A DNA stretch of 64,000 nucleotides from Crocodylus rhombifer (Eukaryota > Chordata > Crocodylia > Crocodylidae): contig JAVSML010021662.1 in the NCBI GenBank assembly GCA_038503035.1, positions 1-64,000 on the forward strand. The letters are read 5' to 3'. Shown here piece after piece: positions 45,982 through 57,400 of the stretch. Position 1 is the stretch's first letter, and each line of letters opens with the position of its first letter. The position numbers and the translations under genes are program-made. Under the pieces are notes generated by a model that was not told the origin of the DNA, searched no databases, and was given only the letters and a program-made list of their open reading frames with translations.

Positions 45982-48900
45982 GCTGAGGACCTGGCCATGC
46001 ATGCATGCCCACTCTTCACAAGCTGAACCTGAAAATGTGGTGGTGAAGTCATCCTGACGGCAGTCCGCACTCTTTCTCTGAAGCATATCAGAAACGGGGC
46101 TGGAGTGTGGCAGCAGAGGATGCACCTGCGCCTGGGTTTGGTGTACATAATGTAGCAACATGTGGGTGAGGCCATCCTTCTTATTAGCACACTCAGGAGC
46201 GCCAGGGAAGCAGTATAGATGTATCCTCTATGAATTTTAGTATGTCCCTCTGAGCCACATAGGGACCTTGATCTTTATGCACCCCAGATTTCAGCTCCAG
46301 TCTTGCAGGCTGTCTGGCATCTCCTACTTTCACTCAGGTTGGGACAGAAAGTCACTTCTCTTACAGGACTTCAGTATTTGCAGCTGTCACAGCTGTGGGA
46401 GAGGCCCACCAGTTGAACAACCATGGCCCACTTCTGGGGCCCAGGCCCTCTGCCTGTCACCCCTTCACAGAAGACCTCGCTGCTCTAGGGCCCAGAAACA
46501 GGGCTGACCTGCCAAGGAGACCCTGTTACTTTAACCAGACCCTTTCCCAGAGCTCCAGACTGGTGGATACTCTAAGTTGATGCTTTGGCTTTACTGGGAC
46601 ACATAATAGTGGGAGAAATCCACTTTTTACTGTGGGGAGCACAAGGAAATATGCACATCCAGACCAAAAAATGATAAAACATGTACTTATTTCCCCTGGC
46701 TTGGTTTCCTCACCACCCTTGAGCATTCTTTTGTCCTTACTTTGGGGTCATGTAAGGAGTCTTGGTTCACATTTGGGTTCCCCTCTGAATCATAGAGTCT
46801 CTCCTTGTCCTAGCAGCAGCCAGCTTCTTTTTTCCTCAGCTGGTCACACGGTTAAATGGAAGTTCCCTGCTGTGAACTATTTCCAACTATTTGAGTTGAT
46901 CTAATAAAAGATATCAGATTTACCTAAAGAACCTTGTCTTCCTATGTCCTCAGACCAGCATGGCTAGAAACTATACCCCTGCTGTGAAAGCTTTCTTTTC
47001 CTTTCCTCCCTCCTGGCCAAACCTCTTCTGTGTCTAAAGCTCCCTCTCAAACTTTAGACGACCTCCTGAGGATGTGGTTTTCATCTCAGCATGATAGCCA
47101 AGGCTAGCAAAGGTTAGAGTGTTACAGCTATGACGGTCCAGAAAATATATAAATTAGGGTGTATCTGCTACTTTGTGCCCCAAAAGTTTGTCTAACATGT
47201 CTCCTAGCTATACAATCCATCTAATAAAAAGTATTATCGAAGCAACATTTCTTCAGTGGTAGCCAAGCCAGACAATCCCCACATTCCAGATGGATTTTTT
47301 GCCATGTGACAGAGATACACCGAAAAAGTCCCCAGGATTAAGACAAATTCAAAAGTCGTGTATAGACATATTCCCCAAATGATAACAGCAGTAATGGTCC
47401 AGGCTAGCACCCAGAGTATGAATTATATGTGAGCAGTTAAATAAAGGGGTGGGAGGAAATCTTTTGGCTCTGTTCTGAATATGGTTAAGGATCAAAGCTA
47501 TTTTCTTAAGCCTTTTGAACCAGTCCATCCATTTCTCTGAGGGCCACAGACAAACATTCTGCATTTCGGTTACCTTCCTAGCACAAGCAGGTACAAGCCT
47601 TCAGAAAGCAGAATGGATACATGAATATGAAACTGAAATGCTAACATCTGAGCACCTTACCAGCTGAGATCTTCCATCAAGACAAATCAGCAGGCTTCCA
47701 TGGAGCTATTCCAATTTACAGCAGACACGGATGTGACCAAAATCAGAGAAGCAACAAACAACCCATTATCAAACCATTTGTACTTACTGACTGAACAATA
47801 TACATAAAATCTTGTTTTACACACACCCTCCTGCAATTCCCCAATAGAGATAATGAGATTACATGTGCCGTACAGCTCAGCCCAGCAACTCATCAAATTC
47901 TAACAAGCTCCTTCTTTCTGGCCACAGACAATAAAGACAATACCTGGTTCCCTCCCTCCATATGAGGAAGCCAGCACCCAGTCTGGACTTTTTATTATAA
48001 ACACACACACGTTGCACACAAACAGCACCTGGAGACAGTTTACCGTAAGTTTTTCATCTGTCACTTTGCATCACACGCAACATAATTTAGTAACGCAATG
48101 TGACACACACTGAGACAAAACGTGTCACCCGGCAAATTGAAAGCATAACATCACCTCACACCTGCAGGTATGTTATTTTCAGCATGAAATAACTTTACTT
48201 CTTTGTTTTCCTTTTAACAACCACGGGTGCTCTATAATCTGCTAATCAGTTACTTATTCTCCTTATGAGTAGATTCATTTTTCAGAAATTTGGCTGAAAA
48301 TCTCTAGTTATTATGCTGCCAGATTGAAAATGCAAATAAATAACAATGAAATAAAGGAAAAGTGATAAACTCCTATTTTGTTTCATTTCTATCATATGAG
48401 CATTACGATACTTCCATACCAGCATAGATTCCTAATAGGCTTTGTGACCCTTAATACACACTTCAGAAGTTGGATGATAGAATAAATATTTAAAACACAT
48501 AGAGTTATTTTAAGCCTTTAAATACCTGGTTACCAAGACAGAAACTACACAAAATAAATACGGCTCCTATCCTGTACTCTGTATCCAGTGCCAACATTAT
48601 CCTCTCCAAGCCCCAACCTCTGCTGGGGATGAAGTTCCTAAACGAAGCACAATAATTGCGTCTATGAACAAGTTGCAAGCAGCAGGTATGCCACATACAA
48701 GGTGCTTGAATGGTTTGGTATGAGAGGTTTTAGACATACGAATGAAGATTATGGAGAGGGAGAAGCAGGACAAGAGAAAAACCAGAGACAGGTCTAGCAG
48801 CACCTCTATCTATTAGATGCTAATCATTGTGGTATCTGGTATTACTAGCATTCATGGGTCAGTCTGCTCCTTCCATGGTCGATGGGCTGCAGTACTGGGT

Positions 48901-49243
48901 GTAGCACACTTCAAACATGCTTTAAAGCAAGCCAGTGAAATGAGGGGTTGTGTATTCCTCCAGCTGCACACTCCTTTTGGATCCCTTTGCATAGCTGCTT
49001 TTTTTTTTTTGTGTAAGCATGCAACCCATAGGTTAAATTTACTCTGCAAATTAGAGCTGTCCTCAGGGTTGCCTTCAAAACTATACTTGCCAGACAATTA
49101 CAATGAAAACCCCTGCTGACAGTTCAACCTGCTCTCTGGAAGCTCCACCGAGCAACAGGGCCTATAGTTGAACTTCATCTTAGCCTAACCCTCCCTGCAG
49201 TGTATTCAGACCTCACTCAGATGCTGCATTCTACAAGGAAATG
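45982..49243. other. Unrecognised sequence with an old repeat at ~46885-46985
   Basis: 46885-46985 contains 'gatctaataaaagatatcag', 'ccttgtcttcctatgtcctc' and 'agaccagcatggctagaaac'. This is the shape of an old dispersed reptile repeat, which I recall as Penelope-like but cannot confirm. 'tggtccag' fragments near 47130 and 47390 may belong with it. No gene is supported. Confidence 0.4.
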
Positions 49244-49951
49244 GGCTAACTACAGACAAAAAGCCTGAGGCTGAATTGATTCAGTCTTTGCAGGTTAGTC
49301 TAAACTACAGAGACTAAATTGAGAAACAACTGGACACACATTCACTTTTGATTCAGGGAATTCAGCCACATGCCTACAGTAGCTCAGGCCAGAAGCCAGG
49401 GGACACCAGAATATGCCTCTCTGGCATATAGCCAGCATGGACTGTGTATTCACTTCCTCTTCCTGCTGCCCCTGAGGTTTCTGGGATTTGCAGAATCACA
49501 GTAGCAGGACTCAGCAGGGATGCTCATTACTTCCTCTGCCTGCTTCCAGGTGCCTCTGGGATTTGTAGTCCACAGTCACAGCCAGCAGTAACTTTCAGCA
49601 AGTTTAGCAGGGCAGGACAGCTCTGTATTTGGGGAACCAGAGTTTACACAGGGAAAGAGAGGGGGTTAACAACCCTCCCTGACCCCTGACCTCAGCCAGA
49701 GTTTGCCTGGGGGGTGCCTCCCTCTCCCACCCAAACTTTCTTTGCTGTAGCAGAGAGCACAGGCCAGGCCAGGGCTGGAAAGCATTCTAGGGGACTATGA
49801 TTTAACTTAAACCAGGAAGGGGTCTACAACAGAAGTTTCATAAACTGTTTTGACCCAAATAATAGATTCATAGATTTATAGATGTTAGGGTCAGAAGGGA
49901 CCTCTATAGATCAAGTCTGACTCCCTGCATAGGGAGGAAAAAGTGTTGGGC

Positions 49952-51131
49952 TTAGATGACCCCAGCCAGGTACCCATCCAATCTCCTCTTGAAGACCCCC
50001 AAGGTAGGGGAGAGCACCACCTCCCTTGGAAGCCCATTCCAGATTTTGGCCACTTTAACTGTGAAGAAGTTCCTCCTAATGTCCAGTCTAAATATGCTCT
50101 CTGTTAGCTTATGGCCATTATTTTTTGTGACCCCCAGGGGCGCCTTGTTGAGTAGAGCCTCACCAATTCCCTTCTGTGCCCCCATGATGAATTTATAGGC
50201 AGCCACAAGGTTGCCTCTCAATCTTCTCTTGCGGAGGCTCAAGAGGTCCAGATGCTTTAGTCTCTCCTTGTAGGGCTTGGCCTGCAAGCCCTTAACCATA
50301 CGAGTGGCCCTTCTCTGGACCCTCTCCAGGTTATCCACATCCCTCTTGAAGTGTGCCGCCCAAAACTGCATGCAGTACTCCAACTGTGGTCTGACCAGCA
50401 TCCAGTAGAGGGGAAGCATCCCTTCCTTGGTTCTGTTTGTCATGTATCTGCTGATGATAAAGTGCAGTTAGCTTTTCTGATGACTTCATCACACTGACGA
50501 CTCATGTTCATCTTGGAGTCCACTAGGACTCCAAGATCCCTTTCCGCTTCCATGCTACCGAGCAGGTCATTTCCTAGGCAGTAGGTGTGCTAGACATTTT
50601 TCCTCCCTAGATGCAGCACTTTGCATTTCTCCTCGTTAAATTGCATTCTATTGTTTTCTGCCCATTTGTACATCCTGTCCAGGTCCGCCTGAAGTTGTTC
50701 CTTGCCCTCTGGTGTGTCCACTTCTCCTCACAGTTTTGTATCATCTGCAAACCTGGACAGAGTACACTTCACTCCCTTGTCCAAGTCACTGATGAAGACA
50801 TTGAAGAGTATCGGTCCAAGGACCGATCCTTGCGGGACCCCACTGCCCACTCTCTTCCAGGTTGATACCGACCCATCCACTACCACTCTCTGGGTATGAT
50901 TCTCTAGCCAATTTGCCACCCACCGGAATGAGTAATCATCCAGGTCAAGCCTCTTAACTTGTTCACCAGTATGGGGTGGGATAACATATCGAAGGCCTTC
51001 CTGAAGTCTAAGTAAATGATGTCAACCCCTTCTCCTGTGTCCAGGTATTTTGTAACCTGGTCATAAAAAGAGACCAGATTAGTCAGGCATGATATACCTG
51101 CTATGAACCCATGCTGGTTTCCCCTCAGCAT
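49952..51131 (-). pseudogene. CR1-D ORF2 remnant
   Basis: 49952-50443 is the C-terminal part: MLVRPQLEYCMQFWAAHFKR, NLERVQRRATRMVKG and RLDGYLAGVI. 50728-50919 gives [18 protein letters not shown] and SRFADDTKL with an intact FADD. 50904-51131 gives QHGFIAGISCLTNLVSFYDQ and [18 protein letters not shown]. Catalytic boxes are conserved, but the frames are separate because of small indels and stops. Confidence 0.87.
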
Positions 51132-51203
51132 AATTTTTCATGCTGGGCTCTCACATATATGAGCCTTAATAATCTTTTCAAAGACTTTGCCAAGGATGGC
51201 AAA

Positions 51204-51318
51204 CATCTTCAAGATGAACATGAGTCGTCAGTGTGATGAAATCATAAGAAAAGCTAGCTGCACTTTATCATCAGCAAATGCATGACAAACAGAACCAAGG
51301 AGGTGATGCTTCCCCTCT
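51204..51318. repeat. 115-bp segment inverted relative to CR1-D 50405-50519
   Basis: The plus strand here ('aagatgaacatgagtcgtca' ... 'acaaacagaaccaaggagg') is the near-identical reverse complement of 50405-50519 in CR1-D. It belongs to the CR1-D subfamily and is clearly different from the equivalent part of CR1-E (about 51610-51730), yet it is fused to the 5' end of CR1-E. Confidence 0.85.
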
Positions 51319-52181
51319 AGATGTTCAACATCTTCATTAGCGACCTGGACGAGGGTGTGGAGAGCACCCTGTTCAGGTTCGCTGATGACACCAAGCTGTG
51401 AGGTAAAGTGAATACACTGGCAGGCAGGAACCGCATCCAGGCAGACCTGGATAGGTTAGAGAAGCGGGCGGATCTGAACAGGATGTGGTTCAACAAGGAC
51501 AAGTGCAGGGTGCTGCACCTGGGGAGAGGGAACCAGCATTATGGTTATAGGTTAGGGGCTGACCCTCTCAGCAGCACAGAGACAGAGAGGGATCTTGGAG
51601 TCAGGATTGACTCCAGGATGAATATGAGTCGCCAATGCAATGAAGCAATAGGCAGAGCCAACCGCACCCTGTCATGCAACAACAGGGGCATCACTAACAG
51701 GTCCCGAGAGGTCTTGCTCCCCCTCTATGCAGCGCTGGTCAGGCTGCAGCTGGAGTCCTGTGTCTAGTTCTGGGCACCGCACTTCAAGAGGGACGTGGGG
51801 AACCTGGAGAGAGTCCAGAGGAGGGCCACTCATATGGTTGAAGGCCTCCATGGCCAGCCCTATGAGGAGAGGCTGAGGGACCTGAATCTCTTCAGTCTCC
51901 ACAAGAGGAGACTGAGGGGGGATCTTGTGGCTGCCTACAACTTTATCAGGGGCCAGCAGCAGGGACTCAGGGAAAGTCTGTTCACCAGGGCCCCCCTTGG
52001 AGTCACCAGGAACAATGACCACAAGCTGAGGGAGGATAGATTTAGGTTAGATATTAGGAAGAATTACTTCACTGTAAGGGTGGCCAGAGCCTGGAATAGG
52101 CTTCCCAGAGAGATGGTGTTCTCACCTTCCTTGGATATCTTCAAGAGGAGACTGGATAGGCACCTGGCTGGGGTCTTATGA
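51319..52181 (+). pseudogene. CR1-E ORF2 C-terminal part
   Basis: The frame is close to open. FADDTKL is followed by TGA at about 51400, then 51408-51767 and 51795-52181, separated by a TAG where CVQFWAP is expected. Text includes DKCRVLHLGRGN, ERDLGVRIDSRMNMSRQCNE, VQRRATHMVEGL, KRRLRGDLVAAYNF, DRFRLDIRKNYFTVRVAR and RRLDRHLAGVL. Few changes suggest a relatively young insertion. Confidence 0.88.
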
Positions 52182-52837
52182 CCCCTGCCACCTGCAGTGC
52201 TCCTTTCTGCCCATGGCAGGGGGTTGGACTCAATGATCTGTCTAGGTCCCTTCCGACTCATTGATTCTATGATTCTATGATGGGGGTGAGACTGACTGGC
52301 CTATAGTTGCCTGGATACTTCCTCCTCCCCTTCTTGAAAATAGGGACCACATTGGCCCTCTTTCAGTGCTCTGGGACCTGGCCCATGTGCCACGAGTGCT
52401 CAAATATTCTTGCCAGTGGCTGTGTAATGAAATCAGTTAAGTCTGATACTACATTCAACCAGGTTGATCTTAAACCAGTTTCAGCCATTTTGAAACTGGT
52501 TTATATGCACTGAATTTCTTTTCTGTTGCAGGTTTAAACCAGTTTCTGATTACTTAAACCAGTTTATGTGTAACTTCTGTCCCTAGCCAGGAAGTCCACC
52601 AGCAGCAATTCCTCCACCTCATTCTGGCCCTGTTGCACTCTAGTTCCTGTCTCTATAGCCCATAACTACAGCTCAGCCTAGAAGGAGATAAAAATAGTGG
52701 ACACACCAGTTCCTAGAAGGGCTTCACTCAATGAACAAGAAGCACACTATTCAGAGGCCATAAATAACATATATATGGTGAGGGGCAGCTCATTGTCTTG
52801 GTTGATGGTGATCCTCAGGGTTGACTTTGATAATACT

Positions 52838-53281
52838 GGGCATATCTACATGAGAAATTTCTTGTGGAGATGACTAACTAGCTCTGCAGCAAACATCTCA
52901 GCATCTGCATGAGCACCACTGTTAGGGAACAGAAAACTAATAAACTCTACAGCCAGGTAGCACTTGCAAATGCAACTACTACATGGGTGCAGAGTTTTTT
53001 CATGCACAGCAGTGCACACGCTGGATAGCCCCACACTGAAGTACCCTTGTGCTCCAGCCAGCCCCTCCATAGCATATTGAGCCTAACTGGAGTAATCCCA
53101 GGCTGACTGGCTGGCCTCCTGTGCCCCCTGCCAGCTGGGGCTGCTCTGACCCGGCTCAGTGTACTGCGGTCTGGGCACACATGTAAACAGCGTGCCCAGG
53201 TGCTTTCTGAGAACAATAAATTTTGGAGCAATGCGATCTGGGGTTTACTGCTGCGCATTAATGGCACATGTAGATGCACCC
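52838..53281. mobile_element. MITE, GGGTATGTCTACATG family, 444 bp
   Basis: The ends 'gggcatatctacatg' and 'catgtagatgcaccc' are inverted repeats, flanked on both sides by ACT (52835-52837, 53282-53284). The right part shares 'ctgcgcattaatggc' with the family, and the interior resembles the 58985-59180 region inverted (gctcagtgtactgcggtct / accgcagcatattgagct). It is non-coding. Confidence 0.75.
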
Positions 53282-53491
53282 ACTGTGGATATAACCTAAG
53301 TTCTGTGGCGGAATGCCGAGCTAGCGATTCCGGCACCGCTTGGGGAGCCGCAGGCTTTACGGAGCGGGCGAGCGTGCGGCTTTTGGGGCGGGATTGGAGG
53401 TAGCTTTATGACCGCCTTCGAGGTTCGCTGAGCTGGCACAAGTAGACGACTTAGAGTAAGTTGTTAGTTTTCTATAATAAGTTTGTAGGAT

Positions 53492-53958
53492 GTCTGTTGG
53501 TTCACGGGGTTCCGGAGCAAGCCCTTGCTTTCCACCACTGGAACTAGTTCAATGATGGGTGCGGCTGCCGACTCCTTAAGTCCCAGAACTGGTCAACAGC
53601 TCATTGAGATGGGATGTTAGTAATAGAAGTTATTACAGAGTAAATATAGGGTAAAGTAAAAATTTGTTTTATTCACTCACCTGGCCTCACCCTCTTATGA
53701 ATAAGAGGGGAGGCCGGCTGGAACGAAGTTGCAGTAAATATAAGTATAGAAAGCGTAGATATACTGTCTAAGCTGCGAAGAGAGGCAGTCGAGAGATGGA
53801 GTCTCTGATGTTTCTTCAGTTACAGTATGCCGGATACAAAAGGGGGTCTGTTGGCCCACAGGGTTCACTAGCAAGCCCTTGCTCTCCACCCCTTGTGGGA
53901 TGGGTGCGGCTGCCCACTAGTTAGTCCTAGGGCTGGTCAAGAGCTCATGAACGGGATG
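53492..53958. repeat. Direct repeat pair inside the putative LTR
   Basis: Copies at 53492-53616 and 53846-53958 share 'gtctgttgg', 'agcaagcccttgct', 'gatgggtgcggctgcc', 'ggtcaa' and 'agctcat', about 230 bases apart in the same direction. They suggest an internal duplication. Confidence 0.8.
53668..53673 (-). promoter_or_regulatory. AATAAA poly(A) signal of the putative LTR
   Basis: The minus strand reads AATAAA about 455 bases downstream of the TATA-like box. This would imply a long R region. Confidence 0.4.
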
Positions 53959-54124
53959 GTGGATACAAACTGTAACATGGTGAATCGTTGTCGATTGTCG
54001 GATTTTCGAGGCCTTGGTTTTCGCTGGGATACGCCCAGACAGAGAGCTGAAGATGGGTTACAGGGTGGTCAGGCCTGAAGGGTCGTCCAGTCGTCGTCTC
54101 TGCTACTTCCTGCTTTTTTACCTC

Positions 54125-54131
54125 TTTTATA
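54125..54131 (-). promoter_or_regulatory. TATA-like box of the putative LTR
   Basis: On the minus strand it reads TATAAAA followed by GAGG. It is placed about 300 bases into the putative LTR, with transcription expected leftward. Confidence 0.4.
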
Positions 54132-54351
54132 GATGTTGGTTGGACTGCCTCTGTGACACTGACTATATATAAGCTAAGCATACAGGGATAGGATAGTTTC
54201 TCTTACATAATAGTTACTAGGCAGATTTTTTACACAAGTTTCGTTTCTGCAGGAATGACACTTACAGATAAGAAATGAAACTTACAGAATACGCATGTGC
54301 AGCTTAATACAAGCGTGGAAAAATACAAAGCTTTCATTTTGATTAGCAGCC

Positions 54352-54415
54352 AAAACTACAAGGTCATATAAATGTGAGAGTGTTAAAACTACAAGGTTAC
54401 ATAAATGTGAGAGTG
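54352..54415. repeat. Tandem duplication, 31-bp unit, in LTR U3 side
   Basis: Units 54352-54382 and 54385-54415 ('aaaactacaaggt...', '...ataaatgtgagagtg') differ at about two positions. Tandem repeats in U3 often act as enhancers. Confidence 0.85.
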
Positions 54416-54425
54416 CCGCTCGGCA

Positions 54426-57400
54426 GTTATACAGAAATAAAATAAAACATTTACAAGTTCCTGTTCACTTCTGTAGGAAGACTGAATGAATGTGAGTCTG
54501 AACAAGGACAGAATAAAGACTTGACCGCTGCATTTCTTCTCCCTATTTCTCATGGTTTGCTCCCCATTGCCTTCCTGTGTTAATGTTGTGTATGGGCTGT
54601 CATGACACTTTGAAAAACAACTGTGAGCAGGATGAAACTCCCAGTGAAAATCTCTAGCTAAGAGGTATTTCTGAGTAAAGTTATGTGATCCCCCTCCCCC
54701 CTTCCTTGTTATATTTACACCAATCTCTGAAAATGCAATATGATTCTCAAAAAAAAAAAAAAAAATCAACTACCAAAGTCCTTTCAGCTCTCTCCCTGTT
54801 TCTCCTATCACAGAGTTTATTCAGTAGTACTTTATTGTAATAGTGGCATGCTGATTCTCGGGCAGCATTAGTGATACAAGTGACAATCTCTCAGTGCTTT
54901 ATAGATTCATACAAAGGTAAATAGGAAGCAGGTTGCCTTGTGGTCATCTAGTCTGACACCCTGCTTTTAAAGAAGGCTACAGACTTACAGTAGAGTCCAC
55001 ATCTTCTGGCTATGGCTAACAATACAGCAAGGTAAGAGTGATATTCACCTATATGTGGAAGGTAAGCACAAGGCTTAGTAAGCACTGAAATATTTTTAGG
55101 GATCTAGTCATTGAGTCATAAGGCTAAATGACCTCAGGGAATTATTCAGTCCAATCTCCCATTCAAGGCAGAATCATCCAAATCTGAACCATCTCAGGAA
55201 AACATGATTCTCTAACATTTGTATTATGAATGAAAAGATTCTTGATCTGAAGGAATAGGTCTGTACTATTGCAAGTACATAGGTGAAGTTTAAATGGTGC
55301 ATTAGCCATGCACTGGCTCCCTCTATTAAAATGAATTTCCTCCTTTATAAAGAAGGTGTCTTAAGAATCACTCTGGGCTAAAGTCTGCCCCAGGGTATGT
55401 CTGTGTACACTGATGTATGCATCACTGATTTCAGTGAAAGCAGAATCTGGGCCCTTGATTTTACATTTTAATGTTGTATAAAGCTGCTTCACCCTAAGGA
55501 AAAAATTGCTCTCAGAAGAGCTGCTGGATTAAAAATTCAGAAAGAGGTGGCCAATTCATTCCTTAGATTTATCAAGAAGAGCACCTTGATCTTGTTGGGT
55601 AGTTTTGCTTAAAATTCAATGGCACAACATGGCTTAGAGNNNNNNNNNNGAGTAATAATATTAAATTGACAAATGTATGTTGAATATCAGTAAGATCATT
55701 TATGTTTTTCTATAGACTAGTCTCCCAAGGGGAGTGGGAGCAGCTTCATCATTTGAGCTACGTTGTGTAGCATTGGACAAAGCATTAAAAAAAATGTAGG
55801 GAACAATACTCAATGATTTATTAACTAAGCCTTTCTTTTTTATCTGTAATCACTATGATTCTGTTATCAATGACAAGAAAACTAAAGACAATAGAAGCTG
55901 GGGATATTTTCTATTTCTACTTTATTGAGTATGTTATATCAACAGAAAGAGGAAAAACACACTAATCAAAAGAATCAATGATGGCTGCTAAGAGACAAAG
56001 AAAGAAGAAGCAAGAAGTAACTTGAAAAAATAAGGTGGAATGAAAATAAATCAAAAGAAATCTTGCATGAGTGCAATAGGCTAGCAGCATTGGTTCTTAG
56101 TAGAAACCTACTGCCTATGGACAGACGCTACAGGAATAACATGAAAGGAACGTACATGTGCACTCATGCAAGATGTCTTGTGGGATTACTTTCAGTCACC
56201 TTGTATGAATGTCATCAGGAAAGCCAGCACTACCAATTAATAATGCAAGTGGCTTCCAGAGCACTCTTAGACTTTTACTTACATTTGGCCACATACAAGC
56301 CTCATTGAAGCTGATTGGATTTTTGCCCTTCATTTCAACAAGATTGAGACTGGGCCCAAAATTTATAATCTCTTGCAGTGAAAAGTGGGTATTGCAGCTG
56401 ATATCTTAATGTTCAGAGGTTAAGCTTTATACTTCCTAACAATGAAAATCAAAAGCATGTTAGCATCTACTTTACCTATCAATTTAGCCTCTCATAGATT
56501 AAGTTGACAGGGAGTTTTTAAAAAGATATTTAAAGTCAATGGGTAAAAAACATGCATTCAAATATGTATTATATAAATATACACTGTGGTATATAATAGG
56601 ATATAGTATATACTTTTTCTATTGTATATAACAGTATTGTGTAGGATATAGTTTACAACATTATAATACTAGTAATGATATCAATCATTAATAAGTGTAA
56701 TAATATTAATTATGTAAATATGATAAACAGCTGAATTTTTCTGGTGGATAATAGAGTTGATTTTTATGTTTCAGAAGATTTTTTAACATCTTATTTTGAA
56801 GTAGCAAGGGGAAGGTTTTATATGCTCAGTAATTATTGTATGGTTGCATTTCCGTAGTTATGAATTACCTTCTGCTAAAGTCCTCAAACTTCTTTTCAAT
56901 CATTGCTTAGTTGAGCCTTGCAACATAACTGTGTAATATGTACAAATGATTATACTCACTTCATTGGAGGGGTGGGGATGAGGTACAAAGAGGTTATGGG
57001 ATTTGCTAAATGCACGTTAGATGTAGGAGCTGACCTTAAAGCCAGGCTCTCCCTCTAAACTGCAATTTAGTAAAGCACCCTTACTTATGGAGGGTGCTTA
57101 AGCTTATGCTTAAATCTCACTTAAATCACTGGGAATTAACCACACGATTAACATTAAGCATATTTTAAGTGCGTCCCTGAATTAAGGCTCCAGTCACTAC
57201 TCAGAGTAAAATATCCACCCATAACTGACATCACTCAGCCTGACAATTATGTTTAGTAAAAAAATCCTTTCCTAGTGGAGCCCTTTAGCTCTATATTAGA
57301 AGGAAATAGGCAGAGGGAACCTAATATTGAAGAGAAACAGTTATAGGAATCTAACTATATTCTTTGGGATGATAACATAAAACTCTGTGACCAGATGTAA

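Larger units (their letters stand above)
51198..52280 (+). mobile_element. CR1 LINE, copy CR1-E, 5'-truncated, inserted in CR1-D
   Basis: This plus-strand CR1 begins around 51319 with MFNIFISDLDEGVESTLFRF and ADDTKL, then a stop. It runs to a 'ttgattctatgattctatga' tail at 52280. 'ggatgg' before it and 'gatgg' after it may be a short target duplication. Extra sequence at 51198-51318 is described separately. Confidence 0.88.
49861..52429 (-). mobile_element. CR1 LINE, copy CR1-D, split by CR1-E
   Basis: This minus-strand CR1 has its 3' end at 49861 ('atagattcatag' tail). It runs through ORF2 to 51197, is interrupted by a plus-strand CR1 (51198-52280), then continues with RT-start sequence ('gtgagactgactggcctata') to about 52429. 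AAAT at 49857-49860 and 52430-52433 looks like a 4-bp target duplication. Confidence 0.85.
49244..52588. mobile_element. hAT-like 'AAACTGGTTTA' family, copy C, split by CR1 insertions
   Basis: The left end is 'ggctaactacagac' and the right end 'cttctgtccctagcc', inverted repeats. Flanks aggaaatg (49236-49243) and aggaagtc (52589-52596) agree at 6 of 8, the hAT pattern. The element occupies 49244-49860 and 52430-52588. Copy D reads straight across the junction (cccaaatcagttaag near 63864) and serves as the empty-site reference. It is non-coding. Confidence 0.85.
53304..54425 (-). mobile_element. Probable solo LTR of an endogenous retrovirus (~1.1 kb)
   Basis: Read on the minus strand it starts TGCCGAGCGG and ends CCGCCACA (TG...CA type). 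Flanks gttc (53300-53303) and gtta (54426-54429) agree at 3 of 4. It has a TATA-like box, an AATAAA and repeats in the expected U3 side. No gag, pol or env sequence adjoins, so a solo LTR is the best reading. The class is unknown. An alternative is another long non-coding element. Confidence 0.55.

Noticed and set aside
54389..54769. 126-codon antisense frame
   Set aside because: Spans the LTR edge and a poly(A)/T tract; low-complexity start and no domain.
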